This document shows, in pieces, positions 18,200-26,492 of a DNA stretch of 64,000 nucleotides (within the stretch, counting starts at the first letter, position 1; every line of letters starts with the position of its first letter). The notes beneath the pieces were generated by a model that saw nothing but the letters and a program-made list of their open reading frames with translations, had not been told where the DNA came from and searched no databases. The position numbers were made by a program, and so were the translations under genes. Origin of the DNA: Pararhizobium sp. IMCC21322 (GTDB taxonomy: Bacteria > Pseudomonadota > Alphaproteobacteria > Rhizobiales > GCA-2746425); the NCBI RefSeq assembly GCF_030758295.1, contig NZ_CP132335.1:2146412-2210411 (forward strand). Reading direction: 5' to 3'.

Positions 18200-18967
18200 A
18201 AAAATGCCGACATTACCCCAGATCAAGCAGCAACAATTTGATGCCATTCGGCGAACGCCTCGGCGCGCGTTTGACGAAGAGTTGGGCGGGAGATCAGATG
18301 ACGTTGCACATTGAAATGATTGTAGATGGCATCGTGGACGGACAGAAAACGTTGCATCGATCCGGGCGATTTAAACCGACCCATTCGGCGTTCTCGTCGG
18401 CGCGTCGGCTGGTGTGATACTCCGGCCCGATTGTTCAAGCGACCACCCGTGACATGACGGTGCTCAAGACCAAGTTCTCGAAGCGCTGCAGAATATGACC
18501 CTAGCTTGTCGGTGACAATCTTGTCCGGACTGTACCCCTGCTTTTTCAGGAGTTTCCGCATAAGTTTAAGGGCCGCGCGCTTGTTTCGGCGAGATTGGGC
18601 CAGGACTTCAAGAACCTCGCCTTCATCGTCAACCGCGCGCCACAGATATGTCCGCTTGCCACCAATGCGGACAAAAACCTCATCAAGATGCCAGATTCCT
18701 GACGGCTGAACTCTGCAGGATCTAACGTTGGCGGCAATCGCGGGACCGAATTTCAAAATCCAACGGCGAATTGTTTCATAGCTCACATCAATCCCACGTT
18801 CTGCAAGCATTTCCTCGACGTCACGAAAGCTCAACGGAAAGCGAAAATAGAGCCAGACGGCACGATGGATCACAGCTCCTGGGAACCGGTGGCGGGAATA
18901 GGAAATCTTTTTCATCCCCTGCCGTTACGCTGAATTCACCCCGTTCGTCGAGTTACCGTGACAATGC
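18200..18967 (-). mobile_element. IS6-family insertion sequence, right end visible, left end unclear
   Basis: The right end reads GGCATTGTCACGG on the minus strand (18955-18967), which fits the GGCATTG/GGCACTG start of IS6-family terminal repeats. No matching copy could be found at the left near 18190-18220, so that end is degraded or lies at an undetermined base. The left boundary given is approximate. Confidence 0.6.
18223..18915 (-). CDS. IS6 family transposase
   Basis: The 230-residue DDE transposase matches the IS6/IS26 family: RHRFPGAVIHRAVWLYFRF at the start, WHLDEVFVRIGGKRTYLWRA (first Asp), ALRELGLEHRHVTGG with VTDKLGSYSAALRE (second Asp) and NNRAGVSHQPTRRRERRMGR (Glu). The frame is intact. 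It would catalyse copy-in cointegrate formation. It has been inserted next to an IS66 fragment, whose C-terminal reading begins at the element's outer right end. Confidence 0.92.
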   Translation of the reverse strand: MKKISYSRHRFPGAVIHRAVWLYFRFPLSFRDVEEMLAERGIDVSYETIRRWILKFGPAIAANVRSCRVQPSGIWHLDEVFVRIGGKRTYLWRAVDDEGEVLEVLAQSRRNKRAALKLMRKLLKKQGYSPDKIVTDKLGSYSAALRELGLEHRHVTGGRLNNRAGVSHQPTRRRERRMGRFKSPGSMQRFLSVHDAIYNHFNVQRHLISRPTLRQTRAEAFAEWHQIVAA

Positions 18968-19108
18968 CTCGCCTACACCCTTATCGAAACGGCCAAGCTA
19001 AATGGCGTCGATCCGCAAGCCTGGCTAACCGACGTTCTCGGCCGCATTGCCGACCACAAGATTACGCGACTTGATGAACTCTTGCCCTGGCGTTACGCTC
19101 AGGGCTGA
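18968..19108 (+). pseudogene. IS66 transposase (TnpC) C-terminal fragment, copy 1
   Basis: The plus strand reads [20 protein letters not shown] then [20 protein letters not shown] and RYAQG before the stop. This is the C-terminal tail of IS66 TnpC, with nothing of the rest of the gene. It starts exactly where the IS6 right end finishes, so the IS6 insertion or a deletion next to it removed the upstream part. A perfect 10-bp stem (GTTACGCTCA and TGAGCGTAAC) straddles the stop codon. Confidence 0.85.
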
Positions 19109-19189
19109 GCGTAACTGGCAATTGGCCCGTCAGTCCAGGTGGGTACAACCGGACGGTCACCTTTTTACAGTGGGTTGATCATCCCAAGC

Positions 19190-19807
19190 TCACCGCGCCC
19201 GATACGCCCGTAAAAATGTCTGCACTGCATTCTCCGCGCTTTGGTCGATGTCCGCTTGCGTAAAATCTTTGCGGATGCCGAAGATGGAGACGTGGAAGAA
19301 GTCGGCTTTGACCAGTTCCAGAAGCTGGCGGGCGGCGAGATTCACATCGTCTATGTCGAGTTCGCCGGTGTCGATGTGCTTTTGCAGGATTGCAGTGATC
19401 AGGGTTTCGCCGGTTTTGGGGCCTGATTCATAGAAGGTGCGTCCGATTTCTGGGAAGCGGGTGGTTTCGGCAACGGCTAGGCGAAACAGATTGGACAGGG
19501 CCGGTGCCGTGAAGGTCTGGCCGATTGTGCTGGCGATGACGCGCAGGTTTTCTTCCAGCGTTCCGTCAATTTTACTCAGTTTTTCAATCCGTTCGCTGTA
19601 GACTTTGCATTGAAGCTGAATGACAGCCTTGAACAGCTCCTGCTTGTTGGCAAAATATTTGTAGAGCGTGGCTTTTGACACATCTGCCGCTTCGGCAATC
19701 ATGTCCACACTGGCCCCCTCGAAACCCTGCTCGTCAAAAATCCGGGCAGCGCCGTCCATGATCTGACGGCATTTTTGCCGGGCTCTTGGGGTACATGGCT
19801 CTAACAT
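19190..19807 (-). CDS. TetR family transcriptional regulator
   Basis: This 205-residue regulator has an N-terminal helix-turn-helix (GFEGASVDMIAEAADVSKAT, LYKYFANKQELF) and an AcrR-type C-terminal helical domain. The start has AAAGGAG six bases upstream. It is divergent from the small membrane-protein gene at 19922. The region between holds two palindromes of the same geometry (five-six-five), one at its own start and one over the opposite gene's leader, which fits a self-repressing TetR that also controls the divergent operon. That operon is cut short by IS66 debris, so the regulator may have lost most of its target. Confidence 0.88.
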   Translation of the reverse strand: MLEPCTPRARQKCRQIMDGAARIFDEQGFEGASVDMIAEAADVSKATLYKYFANKQELFKAVIQLQCKVYSERIEKLSKIDGTLEENLRVIASTIGQTFTAPALSNLFRLAVAETTRFPEIGRTFYESGPKTGETLITAILQKHIDTGELDIDDVNLAARQLLELVKADFFHVSIFGIRKDFTQADIDQSAENAVQTFLRAYRAR

Positions 19808-19826
19808 TCGGCGCTCCTTTATGAAA

Positions 19827-19842
19827 TGAACCGTTTAGTTCA
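19827..19842. promoter_or_regulatory. TetR operator candidate 1
   Basis: TGAACCGTTTAGTTCA is a perfect dyad (TGAAC, six bases, GTTCA) just upstream of the TetR gene at 19807. Its partner at 19893-19908 has the same spacing, and the two share the core CTAAACGG/CCGTTTAG. Confidence 0.6.
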
Positions 19843-19850
19843 ATTTTTTG

Positions 19851-19880
19851 TTGACATCAAGTGTTTTTATGATTTATATG
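19851..19880 (+). promoter_or_regulatory. Candidate promoter for the TetR-divergent operon
   Basis: A consensus -35 TTGACA (19851-19856) is followed 17-18 bases later by TTATAT or TATATG (19874-19880). It lies between the two TetR operator candidates and points to the gene starting at 19922. Confidence 0.5.
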
Positions 19881-19892
19881 CAAATTATGAAC

Positions 19893-19908
19893 TAAACGGT
19901 ACAGTTTA
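19893..19908. promoter_or_regulatory. TetR operator candidate 2
   Basis: TAAACGGTACAGTTTA is a dyad (TAAAC, six bases, GTTTA) just downstream of the candidate promoter and upstream of the ATG at 19922. Binding here would block transcription of the divergent operon. It is assigned by similarity in geometry and core sequence to operator 1. Confidence 0.55.
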
Positions 19909-19921
19909 TTATGAAGGTGAT

Positions 19922-20413
19922 ATGATGCCACATTCACAACAAATCAACGGTCTGAACAGGCCGCTGCCACTATCGGACCTGCTGCTGGCCGCCGGGGCCA
20001 TCGGGCAGGCCGGGCTTGCTAGGTGCATGGTGAGGTGTATGGCCATGTGCATGAGCTGCAGCGATTCCACGAGATTGGCCAGTGCGGGCTGTTTGAGCGA
20101 CAATGCGCGGCAGGCGAGAGCATTGGACCCGCAGGGCCAGGCGAGCAGTATCCCCGATGCCCTTATTGATGATGCAATCATTGACGACCCTGCCGCCCAT
20201 GCGCCCCTTGCAGGGCTGGAAATCCGGCTCAGCGCGGCAATGCTCGGCTTCACCGTGGTCGGCGCGATCATGGCCTATCTGATGTGGGTCAGCGGGCCGG
20301 GATTCCTTGTCCTGTTTGTTCTGCTGCTGTTTGCCAGCAGGCCATTTAATCTCAAGGGCCTTAATTATCTGGCCAGCACTGACGCCAGCATTGACCGGAA
20401 GATGGAGGTTTGA
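19922..20413 (+). CDS. Small membrane protein of unknown family
   Basis: The protein of about 164 residues has a Cys/Met-rich stretch near residues 30-50 (CMVRCMAMCMSC) and one strongly hydrophobic region of about 50 residues in the C-terminal half (AMLGFTVVGAIMAYLMW, FLVLFVLLLFAS), probably two membrane helices. The start is one of two adjacent ATGs at 19922/19925; the longer reading from 19826 would cover the operators. I do not recognise the family. It is divergent from a TetR regulator and followed closely by another gene start, the layout of a TetR-controlled export operon, but there is no direct evidence for export. Confidence 0.6.
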   Translation: MMPHSQQINGLNRPLPLSDLLLAAGAIGQAGLARCMVRCMAMCMSCSDSTRLASAGCLSDNARQARALDPQGQASSIPDALIDDAIIDDPAAHAPLAGLEIRLSAAMLGFTVVGAIMAYLMWVSGPGFLVLFVLLLFASRPFNLKGLNYLASTDASIDRKMEV

Positions 20414-20414
20414 A

Positions 20415-20735
20415 ATGGCCAACATGAATTTGCCTGATGCCTCTGAACCTCATGAGGACGCCGCAACTTCTGCCAATCTGTCATCCGAAGCGCGGGGCCG
20501 CGGTCTCGGAACCTATGTGATGGGGGTCAGTTACCGAAAATCGTCGGGTTTGAATTTTGCTCGCCTGTCGAAAGACGACGACGCGTTCGAGGTGTGGAGC
20601 CAGTATTGTTCATCCCGATCAACCCGCCGAAGCAGGCGCACCATAGCCGGTATCGGACGTCTTGCGTGGGGCGGTGCCATATCTGAAAATCAACCAGCAG
20701 ACCCGCTATCCCCTGATCGAAGCCACCAAATTTAA
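20415..20735 (+). pseudogene. Truncated second gene of the TetR-controlled operon
   Basis: An ATG at 20415 has GGAGG six bases upstream and lies one base after the stop of the preceding gene, so translation start signals are real. The first 40 residues (MANMNLPDASEPHEDAATSA and on to RGRGLGTYVMGVSY) are hydrophilic and then turn toward what could be a membrane segment, after which the reading loses character and runs into IS66-derived DNA near 20700. It is probably the N-terminus of a membrane-anchored protein such as a periplasmic adaptor, cut by insertion-sequence activity. The product cannot be named. Confidence 0.5.
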
Positions 20736-20850
20736 TGACGCCGATCCGCAGGCTTGGCTCACTGACACGCTGGGCTGCATCGCTGACCCACAGGGTCACC
20801 CGCATCGACAAACTTCTACCCTGGCATTACGCGACATCCGCAGCGCAACT
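20704..20850 (+). pseudogene. IS66 TnpC C-terminal fragment, copy 2, frameshifted
   Basis: The plus strand reads [20 protein letters not shown] and TLGCIADP, then shifts frame to TRIDKLLPWHYATSAAQ. It is the same C-terminal tail of IS66 TnpC as copies 1, 3 and 4 but more diverged and with a one-base shift in the middle. Confidence 0.75.
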
Positions 20851-20986
20851 AGTGAACCTCATCACCTCACCAGAGCGGTGTCGCAGGACGGGTATGAAAT
20901 GGTTGGCGGAAAATGCATTCTCAACGTGAGCGTTCGGTGAGCCCCACCTAAGGTGGTCGTTTTTGGCGCGTTAGTGTCCACTTGTT

Positions 20987-22113
20987 TTATACCACCGGCG
21001 GTATTTTCTGACTTTTCACAGATGCGCCCAGTCCCGCATACCTATTGATGTGATAGTTGACGGTTTGTCGATCTATGCATTCCACGCATCGCAGGCTGCA
21101 TCGACGATGTCGTTGTAGTCGTTGAACACGCGGTTTGAGAGGTAGTTGGCGCGCAGATATTGCCAGACGTTCTCGATTACTACCCGGCAGTTGATTGCGG
21201 GACAATCCACGGGAGGGCGGGTTCAGTTCGGGTGATTTCGATGGGAGCAGGATGATGGTGAGATTTTTTGGCACCTTTAACTTGCCGGTGCTGTGCCATC
21301 CGGCCCGGTCCATGAGCACAACAGCATGAGCCTTGGGCGCAACGTATTTGCTGATCTCGTTGAGATGCAACTGCATCGCTTCGGTATTGGCCCTTGGCAG
21401 GACGAGTGCCGCTCCAGTGCCGCGTTTGGGACAAATCGCGCCAAACAGATAGGTGTTTTCATACCGTTGATCGGCAGGCAGTCGTGGGCGGGTCCCCTTT
21501 TGCGCCCAGACGCGCACCTGGCCGTTCTTTTGGCCAATCCGCGCTTCGTCTTGGAACCATATCTCTACCGGTCTGCCTTTCGGTAGATCAGCTACATGCG
21601 CTGCCAGCGTGTTGACGAAGTTTTTTTGAACGCATCGATCACCCCGGCATCCTGCTTGGGATGTCTTGGGCGACCGGAGATGTTGGAGAAACCCAACTCG
21701 GCCAGATAGTCCGACATTGACTGTTCGGAGCATTCCACACCAAACCGCTCGGCCATCACCCGCACCAGGTCTATGCGCCGCCAGCGTACCACACCATCCA
21801 CCTCAATATCTGGCCCAGTCTCGACGATTTGTGCCAGTTCCTGCATCTGTTCATCGTTCAACCGACGCGGACGACCGGCTCCTTTCGCATTGGTCAGCCC
21901 ATCAGGGCCGTGTTTATTGAACTGATGAACCCAGTCGCGCAGCGTCTGGCGGTCCATCCCGCCAATCCGAGCTGCCTGCGTCCGATTCATACCTTCATAG
22001 ACCGCCGCCAAGGCCAGCAACCGGCGTATCTGTCTGTTGTCGCTGCAACGACGGGCCAATCGACGAAGCTCTGTCGCTGAATAATCAGTACGAAGTGGAA
22101 CTGCTGATCCCAT
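20987..22113 (-). pseudogene. IS630 family transposase, frameshifted, with a 3' insertion and a stop codon
   Basis: The first reading (from about 22113, MGSAVPLRTDYSATELRRLA) has the helix-turn-helix part of IS630 transposases and ends after DAFKK. The second reading starts from the same point in the -1 frame (FKKNFVNTLAAHVADLP) and has the DDE part: IWFQDEARIG, VVLMDRAGWHSTGKL and LPSKSPELNP. The change of frame falls on A7 followed by C, a slippery A-AAA-AAC site, so -1 frameshifting may have been normal here. After SPELNP about 35 extra bases break the frame before ENVWQYLRANYLSNRVFNDY resumes, and a TAG interrupts the end. The element is therefore inactive. Confidence 0.85.
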
Positions 22114-22189
22114 GGCAAATCTCCTTTGCCACATTGAATCGGACCAAAAGTGATTTGGGAATCCCAATAGAGTCAGAAAATCTCTCTGT

Positions 22190-22280
22190 TGGTATTACTG
22201 ATGTTCTCAGCCGTATCGCAGATCACAAGATCAACCGTATTGACGAACTACTGCCCTGGAATTACGTTGCAGGTGAGTGA
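22190..22280 (+). pseudogene. IS66 TnpC C-terminal fragment, copy 3
   Basis: The plus strand reads [20 protein letters not shown] then PWNYVAGE and a stop. This is the extreme C-terminus of IS66 TnpC. It lies between the IS630 remnant and a broken ATPase-domain gene, on the left flank of the second ABC importer. Confidence 0.8.
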
Positions 22281-22625
22281 CCACATGGGCGCTTACCGAA
22301 CGTGAAACAGTAGTCATCGAACACATCGCCGGGCCCGTCCTCGACAAAATGCGAGAAAACCTGCGGCGCGTCAGTGACGTGGTAAACGCTGCAAAAGCCG
22401 GGCCCCTTGCTCCGGGCGGCTTGCTTGACAGGCCCATTTCGCAAAACGCGTCGACGTCCTTAGGAACGAAAGGCTGTCCCCAATTGGCCACGTAAAGCGT
22501 TCCGCTGTTGCCTCTTCGGCAGTGAGTAATATCGCATTTTGCCGTCACTGAGGCTCTTGTCGTACACGCCGTGGTTGTTCTGGATCAGTTCGACCAGAAT
22601 GCGGCGGTGAAAATCAGCAATCGAA
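22281..22625 (-). pseudogene. Remnant of a sacsin-like HATPase-domain protein
   Basis: Reading the minus strand and changing frame twice gives ILVELIQNNHGVYDKSLSDG, then GNSGTLYVANWGQPFVPKDV, then GPGFCSVYHVTDAPQVFSHF. The order (an Asn-containing E-L-x-Q-N motif, then a segment ending in cysteine and glycine, then a G-F-x-S-V-Y-H-V-T-D motif) matches the N-terminal ATP-binding domain of sacsin-type GHKL proteins. Frameshifts and the short length mean it is a dead fragment. The identification is by motif memory and needs a profile search. Confidence 0.45.
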
Positions 22626-22629
22626 ACTC

Positions 22630-23370
22630 TCAGGCCATCTCGATAGCGCCGGTAATCAGGCCAGTAACTTCCTCGGGAGATGTTTCGGCCACCGGTTTGT
22701 CAGCGACTTTGGTTCCGCGTCGCAAGACCACCACCCGGTCGCAGACCGAAAATACGTCGGGCATCCTGTGACTGATGAGTATGACTGCGAGCCCCGCGCT
22801 TTTCAGACGCCCGATTAGGTCCAGCACTTCGGCTACCTGCCTGACACTTATGGCGGCGGTAGGTTCGTCCATAATAACGATGTTAGGCTTTGATAGCCGG
22901 GTTCGGGCAATTGCAACTGCCTGTCTTTGCCCACCCGACATCTGAAGGACTAGATCCTTGGGCCGGGTCTCCGATTTGAGATCCGCAAATAGCTCAGCAG
23001 ACCGTTCGTTCATCGCAGCACGGTTGAGAAAGCTGAAGGGACCAATTTTGCGCACAATTTCACGGCCAAGAAATACATTCATGGATGCAGTGAGGTTGTC
23101 GCACAATGCTAGGTCCTGATGGACTACTTCAATGCCAGCGTCGCGGGCTTCCCGCGGGCGAGAAAAATTTACTGTTTTGCCGTCGAGGCTGATGGTTCCC
23201 GATGTTGGGGGAAAACTGCCAGCAATTATTTTGATCAGCGTGGATTTACCCGCTCCATTGTCGCCCATCAACCCTAGGACCTGGCCCCGCTCCAAGTTGA
23301 TATCGACTCCAGCAAGAGCGTGAATACCGCCAAAGTTTTTTGTGATGCCGTTCAGTTCCAAGATACTCAT
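22630..23370 (-). CDS. Sugar ABC importer ATP-binding protein (single domain)
   Basis: The 246-residue ATPase has Walker A GDNGAGKSTLIK (about residue 37), Q-loop VVHQDLALCDNLT, signature MSGGQRQAVAIAR and Walker B NIVIMDEPTAAI. It carries only one ABC domain, as in the FrcA branch of ribose-type importers, so it must form a homodimer, unlike the double-domain ATPase at 13398. It is the last gene of a three-gene importer operon read leftwards and starts 11 bases after the permease stop. Confidence 0.9.
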   Translation of the reverse strand: MSILELNGITKNFGGIHALAGVDINLERGQVLGLMGDNGAGKSTLIKIIAGSFPPTSGTISLDGKTVNFSRPREARDAGIEVVHQDLALCDNLTASMNVFLGREIVRKIGPFSFLNRAAMNERSAELFADLKSETRPKDLVLQMSGGQRQAVAIARTRLSKPNIVIMDEPTAAISVRQVAEVLDLIGRLKSAGLAVILISHRMPDVFSVCDRVVVLRRGTKVADKPVAETSPEEVTGLITGAIEMA

Positions 23371-23381
23371 CAGGCCATCCC

Positions 23382-24407
23382 CTATGCCCGGCTGCGCGAA
23401 GCAGCATACTGATCGAAGGCAACTGCTGCGATGAGGATCAGACCAATTACAATTTGTTGCACAAACGAAGACACATTCATAAGCACCAGGCCATTTCGCA
23501 GCACACCGATTAGAAGCGCTCCGACAACTGTACCGAAAATGCTGCCCAGTCCGCCAAAGAGCGAGGTGCCCCCTATGACCACAGCGGCGATCACGTTGAG
23601 TTCCAGTCCCATTCCCGCAACGGCTTCAGCCGAGTTCAATCGTGCAGACAGGAGAAAGGCCGCCAGGCCGCAGAAGAAGCCCACAATCACATAGACGAGG
23701 AATGTAACCCGGCGCGTGTTCACTCCATTCAGATCCGAAGCAGCAGCATTTCCGCCAACTGAATAGACGTGCAAACCGAAGCGGGTATGTTTGAGAACAA
23801 TGTGCGCTATTGCGGCTGCTGAAAAAAACAAGATCACAGGCACCGGAACGTTACCGATCCGTCCCTGACCCCACCACGTATACTCCTGCGTGAAGCCGCT
23901 GATCGGTCCACCACCAGAAAACAGCAGGGCAACCCCGCGAAACACGCTCAGACCGCCAAGTGTAACCACAAATGGAGGGACCTTAAGTCTGGTGATTGCC
24001 AGTCCCTGAAGTGCACCACCGGCTATTCCCACGGCAATTGCTGCAAGAACTGCAAAGATGACGGGATTGCCGGTCGCCGCCTCCGCACCAATGGCGAAAC
24101 GGTTGTCCAGCCCACCCTTGGAAACATAGGCGGCGACCAACCCAGCAAGGGCCACTAGGGAACCCACAGAGAGGTCGATACCTGCAGTCAGGATTACGAA
24201 TGTCATACCTATGGCTACCAGACCAGAAATCGAGACCTGGCGCAGAACGTTAAGAAGGTTCAGGGGATGCAAAAAATTGGGCTGGAGGAGTGCAAAGACC
24301 AAGACGAGCACAAGCAGAAAAATTGGGGCAGCGTATTTTGCCGCATACCCAAACCAGTCAGTTCCTTTGTCAGGCTCTTGGTCGCCAGTTGTGTTGTCTA
24401 AATTCAT
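23382..24407 (-). CDS. Sugar ABC importer permease (RbsC/FrcC type)
   Basis: The 341-residue inner-membrane protein has about ten hydrophobic segments. It carries the family motifs GMTFVILTAGIDLSVGSLVA, the central LPPFVVTLGGLSVFRG-like loop (KVPPFVVTLGGLSVFRGVAL) and VIGGTSLFGGLGSIFGT, which contacts the ATPase. It is a single-domain permease and would act as a homodimer with the ATPase at 22630 and the binding protein at 24493. Confidence 0.9.
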   Translation of the reverse strand: MNLDNTTGDQEPDKGTDWFGYAAKYAAPIFLLVLVLVFALLQPNFLHPLNLLNVLRQVSISGLVAIGMTFVILTAGIDLSVGSLVALAGLVAAYVSKGGLDNRFAIGAEAATGNPVIFAVLAAIAVGIAGGALQGLAITRLKVPPFVVTLGGLSVFRGVALLFSGGGPISGFTQEYTWWGQGRIGNVPVPVILFFSAAAIAHIVLKHTRFGLHVYSVGGNAAASDLNGVNTRRVTFLVYVIVGFFCGLAAFLLSARLNSAEAVAGMGLELNVIAAVVIGGTSLFGGLGSIFGTVVGALLIGVLRNGLVLMNVSSFVQQIVIGLILIAAVAFDQYAASRSRA

Positions 24408-24443
24408 ACGCCTGCTCGGAAGGTCTGTCTTCAGTTACGATTT

Positions 24444-24474
24444 GGGCCCGCCACCTTATCCGGGTGGTGGACCC
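24444..24474 (-). terminator. Hairpin between binding-protein and permease genes
   Basis: An imperfect 12-bp stem (GGGCCCGCCACC with GGTGGTGGACCC; one mismatch, one G-T pair) lies in the 85-base gap of the importer operon. Its position matches the hairpin at 14970-14997, and it is likely to tune expression of membrane components relative to the binding protein. Confidence 0.5.
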
Positions 24475-24492
24475 ATTACTTGCCAAGTTAAA

Positions 24493-25440
24493 TCAGTTAA
24501 GTTCCGAAAGACGTTCGGCCTTATCAATATTGTCCTTGGTAATTGCGAACGGCTCTAGCAAAACCAAAGATTCTGGTGTTGTTCCGTTGCGCAGGAAATT
24601 GACAAGTGCCTGAAGTGCAAGACGGCTCTGACCACCAGGTGTTTGTTCGATTGTTGCTGTTAAACCGCCGTCACGCACACTTGCAAGAGCCTCAGGCAGC
24701 GCATCAAACCCAAGGATCGCGATGTTTAGACCTTGTTCCTGAGTGACCTGTAGTGCGCCGAGCGCCATATCATCGTTGGCTGCAACAATGACATCTGGTG
24801 GTGAATCAAGTCCGGCCAATATCGATTCTGTGACGGACGCACCTTCTTCTCGGGCAAAATTTGCAGTCTGTTCCGCAACGAAAACATATTTGTCCGACAT
24901 CGAATCCAGGATATTATGAACCCCTTTATTGCGGTCGATGGCCGGGCTCGCTCCGGGTTGACCCTGAAGATTGACGATAGTTGCGCCGTCAGGGAAGAGT
25001 TTGATAATCAGTTTTGCCTGTGCCTCGCCGCCGATCACGTTATCAGCGCCCACATGGCCAAGTACACCCTCGACACCATCGACACGTCTGTCGATTGTCA
25101 TTACAGGAATTCCTGCATCGATCACTTGTTTAACACCAGGAGCCAATGCGACGGAATCAGCCGGGCTGATGACCACACCACTGACTTGATTGATAATTGC
25201 AGCCTCAAGTTCGGCTGTCTGTTTGGGTGCAGAATTCTGACCATCCTGGTTGATCATTGTAATGCCGCCGAGTGCTTCCGCTTCGGCGTTAAGCGCATTT
25301 TGCATATGAACAAAGAATGGAAATCCGAGGCTCGGCATCGAAGTAACGATAGTCAAATCTTGCGCCTGAACTGGAGCTGTTGAAATCATCACGGCGGCGA
25401 CCGCTGAAACAATTCCCGATGCAATTCGAAACTTGGTCAT
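24493..25440 (-). CDS. Periplasmic sugar-binding protein of the second ABC importer
   Basis: The protein of about 315 residues has a signal peptide (MTKFRIASGIVSAVAAVMIS, cleavage after APVQAQ) and a type 1 periplasmic-binding fold. Typical segments are AAIINQVSGVVISPADS, PVMTIDRRVDGV, GQPGASPAIDRNKG and VIVAANDDMALGALQ, close to ribose/fructose-binding proteins. ATG 25440 has GGAGG five bases upstream, whereas the longer reading to 25551 has no such site. No local regulator or enzyme gene is attached. The operon sits between IS66 scraps, so it may have been moved without its pathway. Confidence 0.88.
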   Translation of the reverse strand: MTKFRIASGIVSAVAAVMISTAPVQAQDLTIVTSMPSLGFPFFVHMQNALNAEAEALGGITMINQDGQNSAPKQTAELEAAIINQVSGVVISPADSVALAPGVKQVIDAGIPVMTIDRRVDGVEGVLGHVGADNVIGGEAQAKLIIKLFPDGATIVNLQGQPGASPAIDRNKGVHNILDSMSDKYVFVAEQTANFAREEGASVTESILAGLDSPPDVIVAANDDMALGALQVTQEQGLNIAILGFDALPEALASVRDGGLTATIEQTPGGQSRLALQALVNFLRNGTTPESLVLLEPFAITKDNIDKAERLSELN

Positions 25441-25628
25441 TTTTCCTCCTAGAAAATAGTGACTACTAAATATAGTCTTCTTCAAATAATTGATCTTCCC
25501 CAAACAACAGGGACTAGAGACAACGTTATGTGCTCCAACGCACTGTTGCAACCCAATTTACGCATCCCGTTTGGTGCGGTGCCGTCTCTGCAATCAAATG
25601 GAAGATGCTGTCAGACGAATACCGACAA

Positions 25629-25887
25629 TGGCTTTCTGGAATTGAATAACAAAACTTGCGAGCGCGCAATGAAGCCAGTAGCAATCGGACGCAAGAATTG
25701 GATGTTCGCCGGTTCTGAGCGCGGTGGCAAAGCCATGGCCATTGCCTTCACCCTGATTGAGACCGCCAAGCTCAACGGCGTTGATCCCCAAGCGTGGCTT
25801 ACTGATGTTCTCAGCCGTATAGCAGATCACAAGATCACTAAATTGGACGAGTTAATGCCTTGGCGTTACGCTGAACACTCAGCGTAA
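25629..25887 (+). pseudogene. IS66 TnpC C-terminal fragment, copy 4
   Basis: This is the longest IS66 scrap: [40 protein letters not shown], then [20 protein letters not shown] and on to [13 protein letters not shown]. It contains the NN-x-x-ER-x-x-(R/K) and GRKN-x-x-FAGS motifs from around the last catalytic Glu of TnpC, but none of the N-terminal two thirds. It lies just upstream of the second ABC importer, in the same orientation as copy 3 on the other side. Confidence 0.88.
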
Positions 25888-25965
25888 TTAGCCTCCATGA
25901 CACATGCCAGAGCGCTTTCACCGGACGGTTACTTCTCAACTCTATCCCACCTATCATCATCCAAT

Positions 25966-26490
25966 TCATGCAACTTCAGATTGAATACCGGCAGCAATAT
26001 TTAGAATGTCAACTTTAGGCGTATGGATTTGGAGTAATTTGGCGAATATTTTTGCGGGAATGGCTGGTGAAAACAGATAGCCCTGCACCTCATCGCATCC
26101 CATCTGTTTGAGCAGATCGAGTTCTTCTATTGTCTCGACACCTTCGGCGATAACACGCAAGTCCATGATATGTCCCAATTCAATAATTGCATTGGTGATT
26201 GATTGGTTGGTCGGTTCATTCGATAAAGACTGGACAAAGGACCTATCAATTTTCAAGCGGTCAATGGGAAACGTTTGCAATCTGCTTAATGATGAATGGC
26301 CGGTTCCAAAATCATCGATTGCTAGCCTGACCCCCATTTCCTTCAGATCACCCAGAGTTTTGACACTTTCTTTTTGCATTGCCAAACTTTCGGTAATCTT
26401 GATCTCTAGCCATTGAGATTCAAGGCCGGTGGTTTCTAGGGCATTCGTTATAGTCTTCAATATGTCCTGGCGCCTAAACTGGGTTGAAAT
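25966..26490 (-). pseudogene. EAL-domain fragment (cyclic-di-GMP phosphodiesterase C-terminal part)
   Basis: The reading carries the last two thirds of an EAL domain: QFRRQDILKTITNALETTGL, LEIKITESLAMQ, RLAIDDFGTGHSSL (metal Asp pair), DRLKIDRSFVQSL, VIAEGVETIEELDLLKQMGC and VQGYLFSPAIPA. The domain start, including the E-A-L tripeptide, is missing because insertion-sequence DNA begins at about 26490. The remaining reading has a spurious N-terminus made of the repeat. The intact parent would have degraded cyclic-di-GMP; the fragment cannot. Confidence 0.88.
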
Positions 26491-26492
26491 GG

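Noticed and set aside
19085-19113. Hairpin GTTACGCTCA/TGAGCGTAAC as a host terminator
   Set aside because: The same kind of stem follows another IS66 fragment (near 25866-25886), so it belongs to the IS66 end rather than to a local operon.
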